From: Gammaproteobacteria bacterium
GTDB taxonomy: Bacteria > Pseudomonadota > Gammaproteobacteria > SZUA-229
Length of the DNA stretch: 26,118 bases
Direction: 5' to 3'
NCBI GenBank assembly: GCA_023136715.1
Contig: JAGLQT010000063.1
Coordinates: 1 to 26,118 of the forward strand
The first letter of the stretch is position 1. Every line of letters begins with the position of its first letter. The position numbers and the translations under genes were made by a program. The notes below the pieces were generated by a model. The model saw only the letters and a list, made by a program, of their open reading frames with translations. It searched no databases and was not told the DNA's origin. Positions 16,332 to 24,442 of the stretch are shown here, piece by piece.

Positions 16332-16643
16332 GAGGTGCAGTTTAGCCGAGAGCGAGCTATATTGGGAGGTTTCTTGGGAGTTTCATCGATCCAAGCACCG
16401 TATCTGGACATTGGTGGCAGTGGGTATTATGCGGCGCATTCATGTGCCTTAGCGTTACTTCACCCATTCATGGGGGCCGAATTCGTGTCAGCTACACAAC
16501 AGCTATTCAAAAGGAAATGCTTACCATGAGTATTGAATGGATCGAGTAATTATTAGTTATGGCATGGCATAAGCCTGCATTGTATGATGCATGAAAAACT
16601 TAGTTGTAAAATTCTATTCTAATAACTTAATTTATTGATTGTG
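16332..16643. other. Intergenic gap between divergent hydrolase and GT-C-like gene
   Basis: 312 bp without a convincing gene. Two plus-strand frames stay open for about 60 codons (one from ATG 16335 to about 16529, one ending at 16549), but neither has a ribosome site, recognisable motifs or a natural composition. The last 100 bp before 16644 are AT-rich and should hold the promoter of the membrane-protein gene, but I could not place a -35/-10 pair with confidence. Confidence 0.6.
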
Positions 16644-18770
16644 ATGGTACATACACAAATGCTAGATTCTTATAAAGCAAACCGAAATACAACATATTGC
16701 ATTTCAATTTTTATCATCTGCTATATTTTTCTTTTACTCATCGCATCAGCTCCGCATTCTGCATTCGATAGCTTTTGGCATTTACAGATGGGAAAAGACT
16801 TACTAGAAAATGGACTGTCACCCTGGATTGATCATTATAGTTTCACATATTACGGTAAGGAAATAACGGAAATTCCTGTTATTTTTCAAGCACTATTAGC
16901 ATCCTTTGTGTCTACCTTTGGTGAAAGCAATGGCTTTTATTTTTTTAAGGTGTTTTATGTAACATTACTTATGTTTTTTCTTTATGTGTATTTCAGGCAA
17001 GTCAAAGCTTCCTGGTATATTGTATTTTTAGCTCTTCCTTTTATTACTTATTTTATTACCCTCCGACTCATAATCAGGCCTGAGATCATATCGTATGTGC
17101 TTATGGTTATTTGCCTTTCCCTGTATCTAAAGGCCAGAGAGTCTTTTAAAACAAGAGAGCTTTTATCAATATGCTTGTTATTGCTCTTTTGGGTGAACTA
17201 TCACTCACCCATTTTTGGCTATATTATTATTTTCAGTTTATTTTTAGACAGGGCCATTCACAAGTTTTTTTATGACGATTGTGATTTTAGCTGGCGCCAA
17301 TGGTTTGTCTGGGGCGGCATTATATTCCTTATTGGATTCATTAAGCCCAGTGGTCAGCATTTTCTTATAGCTTCATTATCGCTTTTGACCAGTGAGTTTG
17401 GACAGTATACGGCGGAATACTTCCCATCAAACACCTTCTACTCAATGGATAAAATAGTATACCTCTCATGGATTTTGTCATTTTATACCATGGTTGTGTC
17501 GTTAATAAAAAAACAGTATGGGTTTGCATTTATCGCTATCTTTTTAGTCTATTTCTCATGGTCAACGGCACGAATGGTTACTCCAGTTGCCATTATAAAT
17601 TTTTGCATTCTGGGTTTCCTGCTAAGCCAATTCTCTTACTCACAACTTTCATCAGCCTTAAAGCCTTCGATAAGAAATTCTCTATTACTTATTTCCGTAT
17701 CCTTACCCCTTATGGCTTTTTATATTTTGACTAGATCGACTATGTCAATTATTGAAGATCGTAACAATAAATCTGAAATACTAAATAAACGATATCCAAA
17801 GCAAGTGGTTGATTATTTAAAAAATTACCAACCCGGTGGGAATATACTTAATCTTATGGCTTCGGGAGGGTATCTTATAAATAAACTGTCGCCTGATTTT
17901 AAGGTGTTTATTGATGGCCGAACAAATATATTGTACCCCATTGAGTTTTTCAAAATTAGCCACTCTATTGACATTCTGACCTATGGTGAAAATAACAAGG
18001 TTAATTCAGATGTATTAAATAGCGTATTAGAGAATTATGACGTGCACTATGCCGTATATCCAAACACGCCTGGAAGGCTGCTAATGTTTTACGGAACAGA
18101 TGAACTTAACCTAAACTTTGCAGATGAAAACTTTTTACTTTTCTCTAAAAACAAAAAAATATCATTCCCCGTATCAAGCCAGTTAATGGTATTTCCAATG
18201 TGCTGGAACGAGGCGCTTTCCATAAGCATACAAAAAGAAATATCGTTAGCAGACACATTGTTTTCTAACAAGTCATACGCATTAAAATCAGTGCTATTGT
18301 TTCTGAAGGGTTATTTATCGCAAAATGACAAATCGAAGTTTTTAGGCGCGCTAAACCCTACTGACTTATCATTAGATTTAAGTCGGCGCTTGGCGGCTTA
18401 CGTGGCATTAAACAGCCACGAATACTCAATAGCATTAAAATATTTCGCATCAATTCGAAAACAAAATGAACATGATCTTCTAATGACGGCTTATTCTTTA
18501 ATTAAGACTGAAGATTACTATGCAGCAGAAAATATGCTGTTTTATTTTTACTCAAAAAACAAATACCCAAAAAAAATAACAATATCTTACGAGAAGATAG
18601 CTATATTTAGTCAACTATTAAAGATAATTCAGGAGCATTATGAGCTGAAGCAGTTTCTGCCTACATATAGGGATGAGCTAGAAGATAAGCTCAAACAAGC
18701 CAACTATAACAATGGTGTTCCTTTGGAATCTGCTATTCTGTATCAAGATTACTGCAAGTCGTTTTTATAA
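16644..18770 (+). CDS. Polytopic GT-C-like membrane protein with soluble C-terminal domain
   Basis: Large integral membrane protein, 708 aa from ATG 16644, with about ten membrane helices in the first 370 residues. The first periplasmic loop has the acidic/aromatic motif FDSFWHLQMG followed by WIDHYSFTYYG. This matches the D-x-WHL-G / D-x-FS-T pattern of GT-C-fold (PMT/ArnT-like) glycosyltransferases and related uncharacterised proteins. After the last helix come GGYLINKL and FIDGRTNILYP, a pair typical of this uncharacterised family, then a helical tail (about 560-700). A likely role is periplasmic sugar transfer from a polyprenyl-phosphate donor, but no activity is proven for close relatives. 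Start uncertain: TTG 16635 and ATG 16659 are alternatives, none with a clear ribosome site. The gene looks more AT-rich than its surroundings, consistent with transfer. It is convergent with the WecE operon. Confidence 0.75.
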   Translation: MVHTQMLDSYKANRNTTYCISIFIICYIFLLLIASAPHSAFDSFWHLQMGKDLLENGLSPWIDHYSFTYYGKEITEIPVIFQALLASFVSTFGESNGFYFFKVFYVTLLMFFLYVYFRQVKASWYIVFLALPFITYFITLRLIIRPEIISYVLMVICLSLYLKARESFKTRELLSICLLLLFWVNYHSPIFGYIIIFSLFLDRAIHKFFYDDCDFSWRQWFVWGGIIFLIGFIKPSGQHFLIASLSLLTSEFGQYTAEYFPSNTFYSMDKIVYLSWILSFYTMVVSLIKKQYGFAFIAIFLVYFSWSTARMVTPVAIINFCILGFLLSQFSYSQLSSALKPSIRNSLLLISVSLPLMAFYILTRSTMSIIEDRNNKSEILNKRYPKQVVDYLKNYQPGGNILNLMASGGYLINKLSPDFKVFIDGRTNILYPIEFFKISHSIDILTYGENNKVNSDVLNSVLENYDVHYAVYPNTPGRLLMFYGTDELNLNFADENFLLFSKNKKISFPVSSQLMVFPMCWNEALSISIQKEISLADTLFSNKSYALKSVLLFLKGYLSQNDKSKFLGALNPTDLSLDLSRRLAAYVALNSHEYSIALKYFASIRKQNEHDLLMTAYSLIKTEDYYAAENMLFYFYSKNKYPKKITISYEKIAIFSQLLKIIQEHYELKQFLPTYRDELEDKLKQANYNNGVPLESAILYQDYCKSFL

Positions 18771-18857
18771 CAAGATGTATTTTTTATAAGTTTTTAATAA
18801 CACCATTGCCCTTAAAATATTAGCCACTAATATGAAAAACAGAAAAATTAAAAGCAT

Positions 18858-19031
18858 ATGTCGCCGTGGAAATTATTGAGTCAATACAGCGATGGAGAGC
18901 CTCTTGGAAGATTGAAATCAGAACAGGGACCTAAGACTGGATATCAATCATTTAGCCAGGCCAAAACGAAAGACACATTACTTTTAACTATTGAAAAAAA
19001 CAGCCTTTACTATATTTACAAGAGTTCGTGA
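18858..19031 (+). other. Short open frame, possibly a gene remnant
   Basis: A 57-codon frame from ATG 18858 to TGA 19029-19031, overlapping the 3' end of the convergent wecE-like gene by 16 bases. It contains GRLKSEQGPKTG, which faintly recalls the RLKGEQG stretch near the N-terminus of some insertion-sequence transposases. It has no ribosome site and no terminal repeats were seen. It may be a decayed fragment or chance; I do not call it a gene. Confidence 0.15.
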
Positions 19032-20152
19032 ATCACAGCTTCGATCACTCTTTTCTGGTACTCCTCCAATCCACACCATAATGGTAGGCGCAATAAACGG
19101 TCAGCCATGTCATTTGTTACTGATAAGTCCCCATTATATTTCGCAAAACGAAGACCGGCAGGAGAAGTATGCAAAGGGATATAATGGAAAACAGTATTTA
19201 TATCCTGCTCTTTCAATTTCAAAATCAGATTAGTACGGCTTTCAATATCAGACAATAAAATGTAATACATATGTGCATTGTGACTGCATTCTGAAGGAAC
19301 AATTGGTCGTCTAAGATTTTCACCTCCTTCAAGCGTTTCAAACTCGGCATGATAACTTTCCCAAATATTTAAACGACGCTGAGTAATACTTTCTGCCTCC
19401 TGAATTTGCGCCCAAAGAAAAGCAGCTATAATCTCACTAGGCAAATACGATGAGCCAGTGTCTACCCATGTATATTTATCCACCTGTCCACGGAAAAATT
19501 TACTGCGGTTTGTACCTTTTTCTCGAATAATCTCAGCACGCTCCATAAACTCAGGCCTATTAATAAGCAGAGCTCCACCTTCACCTGAAATAATATTCTT
19601 AGTTTCGTGAAAACTGAAGCATCCCAGGTGCCCTATTGAGCCGAGCGGTTTACCCTTATACGTGGACATGACCCCCTGCGCGGCATCTTCAATAACCAGT
19701 AGCTTGTGGCGCTTTGCGATATCCATAATGGCGTCCATCTCGCAAGCCACACCCGCATAATGCACCGGAATAATCGCCCTGGTACGAGATGTGACTGCAG
19801 ACTCAATAAGTGTCTCGTCGATATTCATCGTATCTGGACGAATATCAACAAACACAGGCACCCCACCTCGCAGTACAAAAGCATTGGCTGTTGAGACAAA
19901 TGTGTAGGATGGCATTATCACCTCATCCCCTGGTTGAATGCCTGCTAAAATTGCCGCCATTTCCAGTGCCGCTGTGCATGAATGGGTAAGTAGAGCTTTA
20001 ACTGCACCAGTGTGCATTTCCAACCATGCTTCGCATTTTTTTGTAAACTTGCCGTCACCAGCGAGGTGACCATTCGCATGAGACTCTGCGATATACGCAA
20101 GCTCGCGCCCAGTCATGAAAGGTTTGTTGAAGGGAATATTGTATTCGTCCAT
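19016..20152 (-). CDS. wecE: WecE/RffA-type dTDP-4-amino-4,6-dideoxygalactose transaminase
   Basis: PLP-dependent sugar aminotransferase of the DegT/DnrJ/EryC1 family that converts dTDP-4-keto-6-deoxyglucose and glutamate to dTDP-4-amino-4,6-dideoxy-D-galactose. The 378-aa product follows E. coli WecE closely across its length: PGDEVIMPSYTFVSTANAFV, RPDTMNIDETLIE, PVHYAGVACEMD, EDAAQGVMSTYKG (PLP-contacting Asp156), catalytic Lys185 in SFHETKN, and REKGTNRSKFFRGQVDKYTW. This similarity is well above that of generic DegT proteins, so the product stereochemistry is credible. Start ATG 20152 with AAGAG directly before it, 3 bp after the methyltransferase stop. The rmlA/rmlB genes needed for the substrate are not in the window. 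Confidence 0.93.
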   Translation of the reverse strand: MDEYNIPFNKPFMTGRELAYIAESHANGHLAGDGKFTKKCEAWLEMHTGAVKALLTHSCTAALEMAAILAGIQPGDEVIMPSYTFVSTANAFVLRGGVPVFVDIRPDTMNIDETLIESAVTSRTRAIIPVHYAGVACEMDAIMDIAKRHKLLVIEDAAQGVMSTYKGKPLGSIGHLGCFSFHETKNIISGEGGALLINRPEFMERAEIIREKGTNRSKFFRGQVDKYTWVDTGSSYLPSEIIAAFLWAQIQEAESITQRRLNIWESYHAEFETLEGGENLRRPIVPSECSHNAHMYYILLSDIESRTNLILKLKEQDINTVFHYIPLHTSPAGLRFAKYNGDLSVTNDMADRLLRLPLWCGLEEYQKRVIEAVIHELL

Positions 20153-20155
20153 CTC

Positions 20156-20917
20156 TTATATCTCTGCCTGTTTTATCATTGGCTTTCGGGCAACTATCAA
20201 TCTAGAGCCACCTACAGGTATAGATATACCAAGACGAATTAAATATAGCTCTAAATAAAGAAACCATTCAAAAATTTTATTAAGAATGGGATTAATGCGA
20301 AGCTCAGCCATATCATCCATTTTATCTCGCTGCAGCAATCTGGATACATACATTGCTGGTAACAACGTACTGACAAATGAAGTACTTCGAAGAATCTCAA
20401 AACCCGCCCCGCAAACTTTCTGATGCAGCTCTTTTGAACTATAACGCCTGACATGGCACGCATATTCATCAACTGCGCTCCAAAGCCAGCGGTGTTGCGG
20501 TACGGTAATAAATATAGCACCGCCTGGCTTAAGCGCTTTGTATATTTGTTGCAGTACAACCTCATCTTCTTCGATATGCTCTAAAACATCAAAAGCACCA
20601 ATGGCATCCAGCTCTGATTCACAAGGAATATTGCGAGCATCCATTTGTGTAAATTTGGTACTCGGCAAACGCTGCTGAGCGTATATCAAACCCTCTTCCA
20701 AATACTCACTTCCCGATAGATTCGCCTCGGGAAACTGTTTTGAGATAGCCGAAATAACAAATCCTGTTCCGCAGCCAATCTCAAGAAAAGATTTAAGCTC
20801 CGGAGAATACTTATGTAGCGCCCAGATAATAAGCTTATTTCTGACACGGAACCAAAAATTCCCTGCCTCTAATTCCGCCAATTCTTTGAAGTAGTGAGTT
20901 TTGAATCCAATATTCAT
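20156..20917 (-). CDS. Class I SAM-dependent methyltransferase
   Basis: Predicted methyltransferase of 253 aa. Motif I LEIGCGTGF is at 45-53, the motif II/III region DVLEHIEEDE and LKPGGAIFITVPQHRWLWS follow, and the N-terminus has the NFWFRVRN segment common in proteins near glycan clusters. A hydrophobic C-terminal stretch (about 217-235) may contact the membrane. Its start overlaps the gtrA-like stop by four bases (ATGA), so the two are translationally coupled. The substrate is unknown; a sugar or lipid-linked sugar is the natural guess from context. Confidence 0.88.
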   Translation of the reverse strand: MNIGFKTHYFKELAELEAGNFWFRVRNKLIIWALHKYSPELKSFLEIGCGTGFVISAISKQFPEANLSGSEYLEEGLIYAQQRLPSTKFTQMDARNIPCESELDAIGAFDVLEHIEEDEVVLQQIYKALKPGGAIFITVPQHRWLWSAVDEYACHVRRYSSKELHQKVCGAGFEILRSTSFVSTLLPAMYVSRLLQRDKMDDMAELRINPILNKIFEWFLYLELYLIRLGISIPVGGSRLIVARKPMIKQAEI

Positions 20918-21303
20918 ATGTTTTCTGGTGCTCTGTATTTTTCACAAAAAACGAAATATTTAAACACGATGAAGAGAAACCCTGCGACGATTATTATTGC
21001 TACAGCCTGAACACCCTGGTGTGCATAATCCAGATGATCAACAAAGATATAAAGGATAAGAAAATTGAGCATATACCCTAATATGTGTGCAAGCACATAC
21101 CGTATAGCGGCTCTGGCAACATCCCCACTATGGGTAAATGTCCACTTCCTATTGCCGACAAATCCAATAGATGCGCCAATAACGTACACCAATGTCATTG
21201 CTATTTTTGGTTCGACACCAAGATAAGTAATCACTAGATAAATACAATAAATAACAACATTAGTCGCCACGCCCACTAAACCATAACGAATCATTTGCAA
21301 CAT
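20914..21303 (-). CDS. GtrA-family membrane protein (putative lipid-linked sugar flippase)
   Basis: Small four-helix membrane protein of the GtrA family, proposed to flip undecaprenyl-phosphate-linked sugars across the inner membrane. ATG 21303 gives 129 aa starting MLQMIRYGLVGVA, the usual family N-terminus. The frame is open further upstream to 21387 but would overlap the acetyltransferase and add non-family residues. GFVGNRKWTF sits between helices 2 and 3 and FKYFVF at the end of helix 4, both characteristic. It lies 10 bp after the WecD-like gene and overlaps the methyltransferase start. It pairs naturally with the GtrB-like transferase two genes upstream. Confidence 0.88.
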   Translation of the reverse strand: MLQMIRYGLVGVATNVVIYCIYLVITYLGVEPKIAMTLVYVIGASIGFVGNRKWTFTHSGDVARAAIRYVLAHILGYMLNFLILYIFVDHLDYAHQGVQAVAIIIVAGFLFIVFKYFVFCEKYRAPENI

Positions 21304-21313
21304 AAAAACTAAC

Positions 21314-21988
21314 TTATCGTACCAAATGATGGTAAATATCCTGTGACCTGGTAAAGGAGAAATCGAGAGAGGCATACAGTTTAACAACGGCGAGATTGGT
21401 TACGGATATCGAGCTTTTTACATTATCGTATTCATTTTTCAGCAGCTCACTGCATACTGTGCTCCACCAGTATTTCGACAAACCCTTTCCACGATATTCT
21501 TCTGCCAGTGCATGTAGCACCAGGTTATTGTCACTATATCCTATGAAACCTGCCAGCATACCCTGCCAGTACAGCCCATAAACCTGCTTCGCATCAATCA
21601 GCTGCTTGAGCCAGTTGTCGTAGCGCAGATCAGCAGAGGCTCTGGGCAAATTAAAATCACGATGAAAGCGGCCATGAATAAATGCGCCGTGGCAGATGGC
21701 CAACACCTTTTCTGTGTCGAACTCTTTGGAAATGGTCGCCCCAGCATGCTGCACCGTACGTAACCGTGTTGCATTGCAATGCGGCTCTATCAAGGTGTCA
21801 CAATAGTAGAAACCATATTCGTGTAACAGCCGTTTATCCGCTAATGGCTCAACCTTCACAGTGTAGTGACCAACTGTTTGCACCGCTTGTTGTAGGGCAA
21901 TTTCTGAATATTCGGTTAACTCCCAAGTAGGCATGCCAAATGCTGCCGTATCCCACGGTGTGCGCTTAATCAGTGACATTGCGTTCAT
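21314..21988 (-). CDS. WecD-like GNAT acetyltransferase
   Basis: GNAT-fold acetyltransferase of 224 aa, resembling E. coli WecD (RffC), which N-acetylates dTDP-4-amino-4,6-dideoxygalactose to give dTDP-Fuc4NAc. Shared features are an N-terminal TPWDTAAFG (WecD: LTWENAFFG), the central GRFHRDFNLP segment (WecD: SRFRAPWYAP), the acetyl-CoA loop EEYRGKGLSK and the VTNLAVVKLYASLDF end. The frame is open to 22096, but the extra residues are the shadow of the overlapping glycosyltransferase gene. ATG 21988 or ATG 21979 is the likely start, overlapping the upstream stop by 23 or 14 bases. The presence of WecE in the same operon makes the substrate assignment reasonable but not proven. Confidence 0.82.
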   Translation of the reverse strand: MNAMSLIKRTPWDTAAFGMPTWELTEYSEIALQQAVQTVGHYTVKVEPLADKRLLHEYGFYYCDTLIEPHCNATRLRTVQHAGATISKEFDTEKVLAICHGAFIHGRFHRDFNLPRASADLRYDNWLKQLIDAKQVYGLYWQGMLAGFIGYSDNNLVLHALAEEYRGKGLSKYWWSTVCSELLKNEYDNVKSSISVTNLAVVKLYASLDFSFTRSQDIYHHLVR

Positions 21989-22907
21989 CAAAAGTAACGC
22001 GCCTAACGATATACAGTGGCCGCTTCTTAGTTTCGTCGAATGTCTTGCCAAGATAGACACCGATAATGCCCAGCATCGCGATGATGATGCCACCAATAAA
22101 ATACAGTGACACGATTAAACTATTCCAGCCGGGAATCGGTGAGCCATACGTCCATGCCCGCAGCAATATGTATATGCCATAACAGAATGCCAATACAGCC
22201 ATTCCAAAACCGAAGCGCACGCCGATGCGTAATGGTTTATCGGAATAGGCAATAATGGTTTCTGCGGCCAACTTCCATAACTTTGCAAAGGTATAAGTGG
22301 AATTTCCTTCAAAACGCTTAGCATGTTTCACTTCTATACTTGCTGTGGGAAACCCCACCCACTGTACTAACCCGCCAAAGAAGCGCAACTGCTCGCCCAT
22401 ACGGCTGTAGTTCTCTACCACGTTGCGCGATATGATACGGAAGTTACCGCACGCTCCATCGTATTCTATATCTGCCAGATAGCTAAATGTCTTATAGAAT
22501 AACCATGACATAATGCGCTTATGTAACGGATCTTGTCGCGCATCACGCCGAGCCAAAACGATATCGTAGCCTTCCTGCGCCTTGGCGTACAAGCGTGGTA
22601 TTTCTTCAGGTTGATCCTGCAAATCGCAATCCATCACCACTACCCAATCCCCACTACAGTGATCTATCCCGGCGGTAATACCATAGTGCTGGCCAAAATT
22701 ACGGCTAAACTGTACCCCAAGGACTCTTTTGTCAGCTACCGCGAGTCGCTCTATCACCTGCCATGAGTTATCTCCACCGCAATCTTCGACCAGTATAATT
22801 TCAAAGTCTGTTGAGATGGTTTCCAGTGCGACTTTAAGTCGTTGGTATAGCTCATCCAGACTATTTTCGGCCTTATAAACTGGAACTACTACAGAAAGGT
22901 GCGTCAT
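21966..22907 (-). CDS. GtrB/DPM-like family 2 glycosyltransferase (polyprenyl-phosphate sugar transferase)
   Basis: Membrane-associated GT2 enzyme predicted to move a sugar from a nucleotide donor to undecaprenyl phosphate on the cytoplasmic face. From ATG 22907 the product is 313 aa, starting MTHLSVVVPVYKAENSL. It has a metal-binding DCD (93-95) in VVMDCDLQDQPEEIP, GNFRIISR (154-161), EGNSTYTFAKLWKLA (200-214) and two C-terminal membrane helices (about 229-250 and 264-287). This layout matches GtrB, ArnC and dolichyl-phosphate mannose synthase relatives. A TTG at 22979 would add 24 unlike residues and is rejected. It is first in the five-gene operon, so its donor is probably the dTDP-aminosugar made by its neighbours. 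Confidence 0.88.
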   Translation of the reverse strand: MTHLSVVVPVYKAENSLDELYQRLKVALETISTDFEIILVEDCGGDNSWQVIERLAVADKRVLGVQFSRNFGQHYGITAGIDHCSGDWVVVMDCDLQDQPEEIPRLYAKAQEGYDIVLARRDARQDPLHKRIMSWLFYKTFSYLADIEYDGACGNFRIISRNVVENYSRMGEQLRFFGGLVQWVGFPTASIEVKHAKRFEGNSTYTFAKLWKLAAETIIAYSDKPLRIGVRFGFGMAVLAFCYGIYILLRAWTYGSPIPGWNSLIVSLYFIGGIIIAMLGIIGVYLGKTFDETKKRPLYIVRRVTFDERNVTD

Positions 22908-23261
22908 ATTATGGGTAATATCTCGTTCATTATTGTAAGTTAAGGTTTGCGATAAAGGCCACTGAAGATCGCCTGGCAACTCAATATCTCGAATTTGTCA
23001 ATATACCATGGTCAACTAGCACAATAAACCATGGCACATCCTGTAGTCTCTTGACTAGAAAACTATTGCGCCAATCACGCTAGATATACAACATGTCACC
23101 ATAGAAAATAAACTCATCGATCACCGCAATCATGTCGAAATATCCTTTCCCCTAAATTCAAGGGAGTCAAATTCTCATGAACGTAGCGAGCTCGTAGGGT
23201 AAGGCAAAGGGATACGCCGCATAATACCTAATATCACTGAAATATCAGATTATTAAAACTG

Positions 23262-23300
23262 GAAGAAAAAACTAAGATCCTTCACATTCGTTGAGGATGA
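23262..23300 (-). terminator. Probable intrinsic terminator after nadA
   Basis: On the minus strand, ATCCTCA and TGAAGGAT form a 7-bp stem with one bulged A around a 7-nt loop (about 23278-23299). CTTAG and then a T6 tract (23270-23265) follow. It lies about 50 bp after the nadA stop, in the right orientation to end the aspS-nadA transcript. The bulge and 5-nt gap before the T-run make it imperfect. Confidence 0.4.
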
Positions 23301-23315
23301 CAAAATCAAGATTTG

Positions 23316-23333
23316 TCAGCAAGGGCTTGCTGA
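23316..23333. repeat. Perfect 8-bp palindromic hairpin downstream of nadA
   Basis: TCAGCAAG (23316-23323) and CTTGCTGA (23326-23333) are perfect complements around GG. Allowing a 4-nt loop, seven pairs can form. It overlaps by two bases a second inverted repeat, GACAAA/TTTGTC (23299-23304 and 23312-23317). No T-run follows on the minus strand, so by itself it is not a standard terminator; it may stabilise the 3' end of the nadA mRNA. Confidence 0.5.
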
Positions 23334-23349
23334 TCTACAAAACCAAAAG

Positions 23350-24441
23350 CTAAGGTGAAACTTCCAACATACGATCAAGTGCTATCTTCGCTTGCTTCGC
23401 TACATCTTCCGGCACACTAATCTGATTCACCACATTACCCTCAACCAGATTTTCCAGCACCCACAACAAATGCTGCGGATCAATCCGAAACATCGTCGAA
23501 CACATGCATACTGTTGGAGACATGAAATGTACATTCTTGCCTTCATGCTGAAACTGCTCGTGCAAACGATTCACCAGATTCAACTCGGTGCCGACTAACC
23601 AGCGACTACCCGGTTCACTGTTGGCGATAGTGTTGATGATGAATTCGGTGGAACCAACATAATCCGATTTCTGGCAGACTTCATATGAACTTTCTGGATG
23701 AGAAATAACCTGGGTCTCAGGATATTTTTCCTTGAACTGGTCGATCTGTTCAGGTTTGAACATCTGGTGTACCGAACAGAACCCTTTCCACAAAATCATT
23801 TTGGCTTTGTGAATTTCTTCTGCAGTCAAACCACCCATAGGTTTATCGTAATCCCAGACCACGACGTCATCCATGGACATGCCCATGGTGGCAAACGTAT
23901 TACGGCCAAGATGCTGGTCGGGGAAGAACAAGACTTTTTCGCGTTGTTTAAAACACCATTCCAGAACATGACGCGCGTTGGTTGAAGTACAAACGATACC
24001 GCCATGTTCACCACAAAAACCTTTCAGGTCTGCGGCAGAATTAATGTAAGTCACTGGCGAGACCATTTCATCAGGATCTAAAATTTCAGAAAGCTCCCGC
24101 CAGGCTTTTTCGACGCGACGTAAATCGGCCATGTCGGCCATTGAACAGCCCGCAGCCATATCGGGAAGAATTGATATTTGTTCGGGACGCGACAAAATAT
24201 CGGCTACTTCGGCCATAAAATGTACGCCGCAGAAAACAATGTAGTCCGCTTTGGATTTGGCCGCTTCGCGTGACAGCTTTAACGAGTCGCCAGAAAAATC
24301 CGTGTGATTAAAAACCTCATCACGTTGGTAATGATGGCCAAGAATAACCAGCTTTTCGCCCAGCTTTTCCTTTGCTGCACGAATACGTTCATCACATTCG
24401 TGATCATCGAGCAGGCTATAAGTTTGTATGGCGATACTCAT
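23350..24441 (-). CDS. nadA: NadA, quinolinate synthase
   Basis: [4Fe-4S] enzyme that condenses iminoaspartate with dihydroxyacetone phosphate to quinolinate in NAD synthesis. The 363-aa protein belongs to the long NadA class. Cys99 (DMAAGCSMAD), Cys222 (WKGFCSVHQ) and Cys312 (SPTVCMC) have spacing close to the Bacillus cluster ligands. Substrate-site segments include LGHHYQRDEV, FCGVHFMAEVA, HPESSYEV and VGSTEFI. Start ATG 24441, one base after the aspS stop (TAAGATG), so it is likely translationally coupled to aspS. nadB and nadC are not in the window. Confidence 0.97.
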   Translation of the reverse strand: MSIAIQTYSLLDDHECDERIRAAKEKLGEKLVILGHHYQRDEVFNHTDFSGDSLKLSREAAKSKADYIVFCGVHFMAEVADILSRPEQISILPDMAAGCSMADMADLRRVEKAWRELSEILDPDEMVSPVTYINSAADLKGFCGEHGGIVCTSTNARHVLEWCFKQREKVLFFPDQHLGRNTFATMGMSMDDVVVWDYDKPMGGLTAEEIHKAKMILWKGFCSVHQMFKPEQIDQFKEKYPETQVISHPESSYEVCQKSDYVGSTEFIINTIANSEPGSRWLVGTELNLVNRLHEQFQHEGKNVHFMSPTVCMCSTMFRIDPQHLLWVLENLVEGNVVNQISVPEDVAKQAKIALDRMLEVSP

Positions 24442-24442
24442 C

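Larger units (their letters stand above)
22908..23349. other. Long intergenic region between nadA and the glycan operon
   Basis: 442 bp with no plausible gene on either strand. It should contain the promoter of the minus-strand glycan operon near its left end and the 3' end of the nadA transcript at its right end. Visible structure: two CCATGG palindromes 24 bp apart (23006-23011 and 23029-23034), a GTAGGGTAAGGCAAAGGG stretch near 23193-23210, and a run of overlapping hairpins at 23262-23333, annotated separately. Confidence 0.6.

Noticed and set aside
16335..16529. Plus-strand frame of 64 codons upstream of the GT-C-like gene
   Set aside because: No ribosome-binding site, no recognisable motif and unnatural composition; a second overlapping frame is equally open, so chance is the simpler explanation.
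21989..22096. N-terminal extension of the WecD-like acetyltransferase
   Set aside because: It reads through the glycosyltransferase gene in another frame and gives residues unlike the family; the homologous region starts at MSLIKRTPWD.
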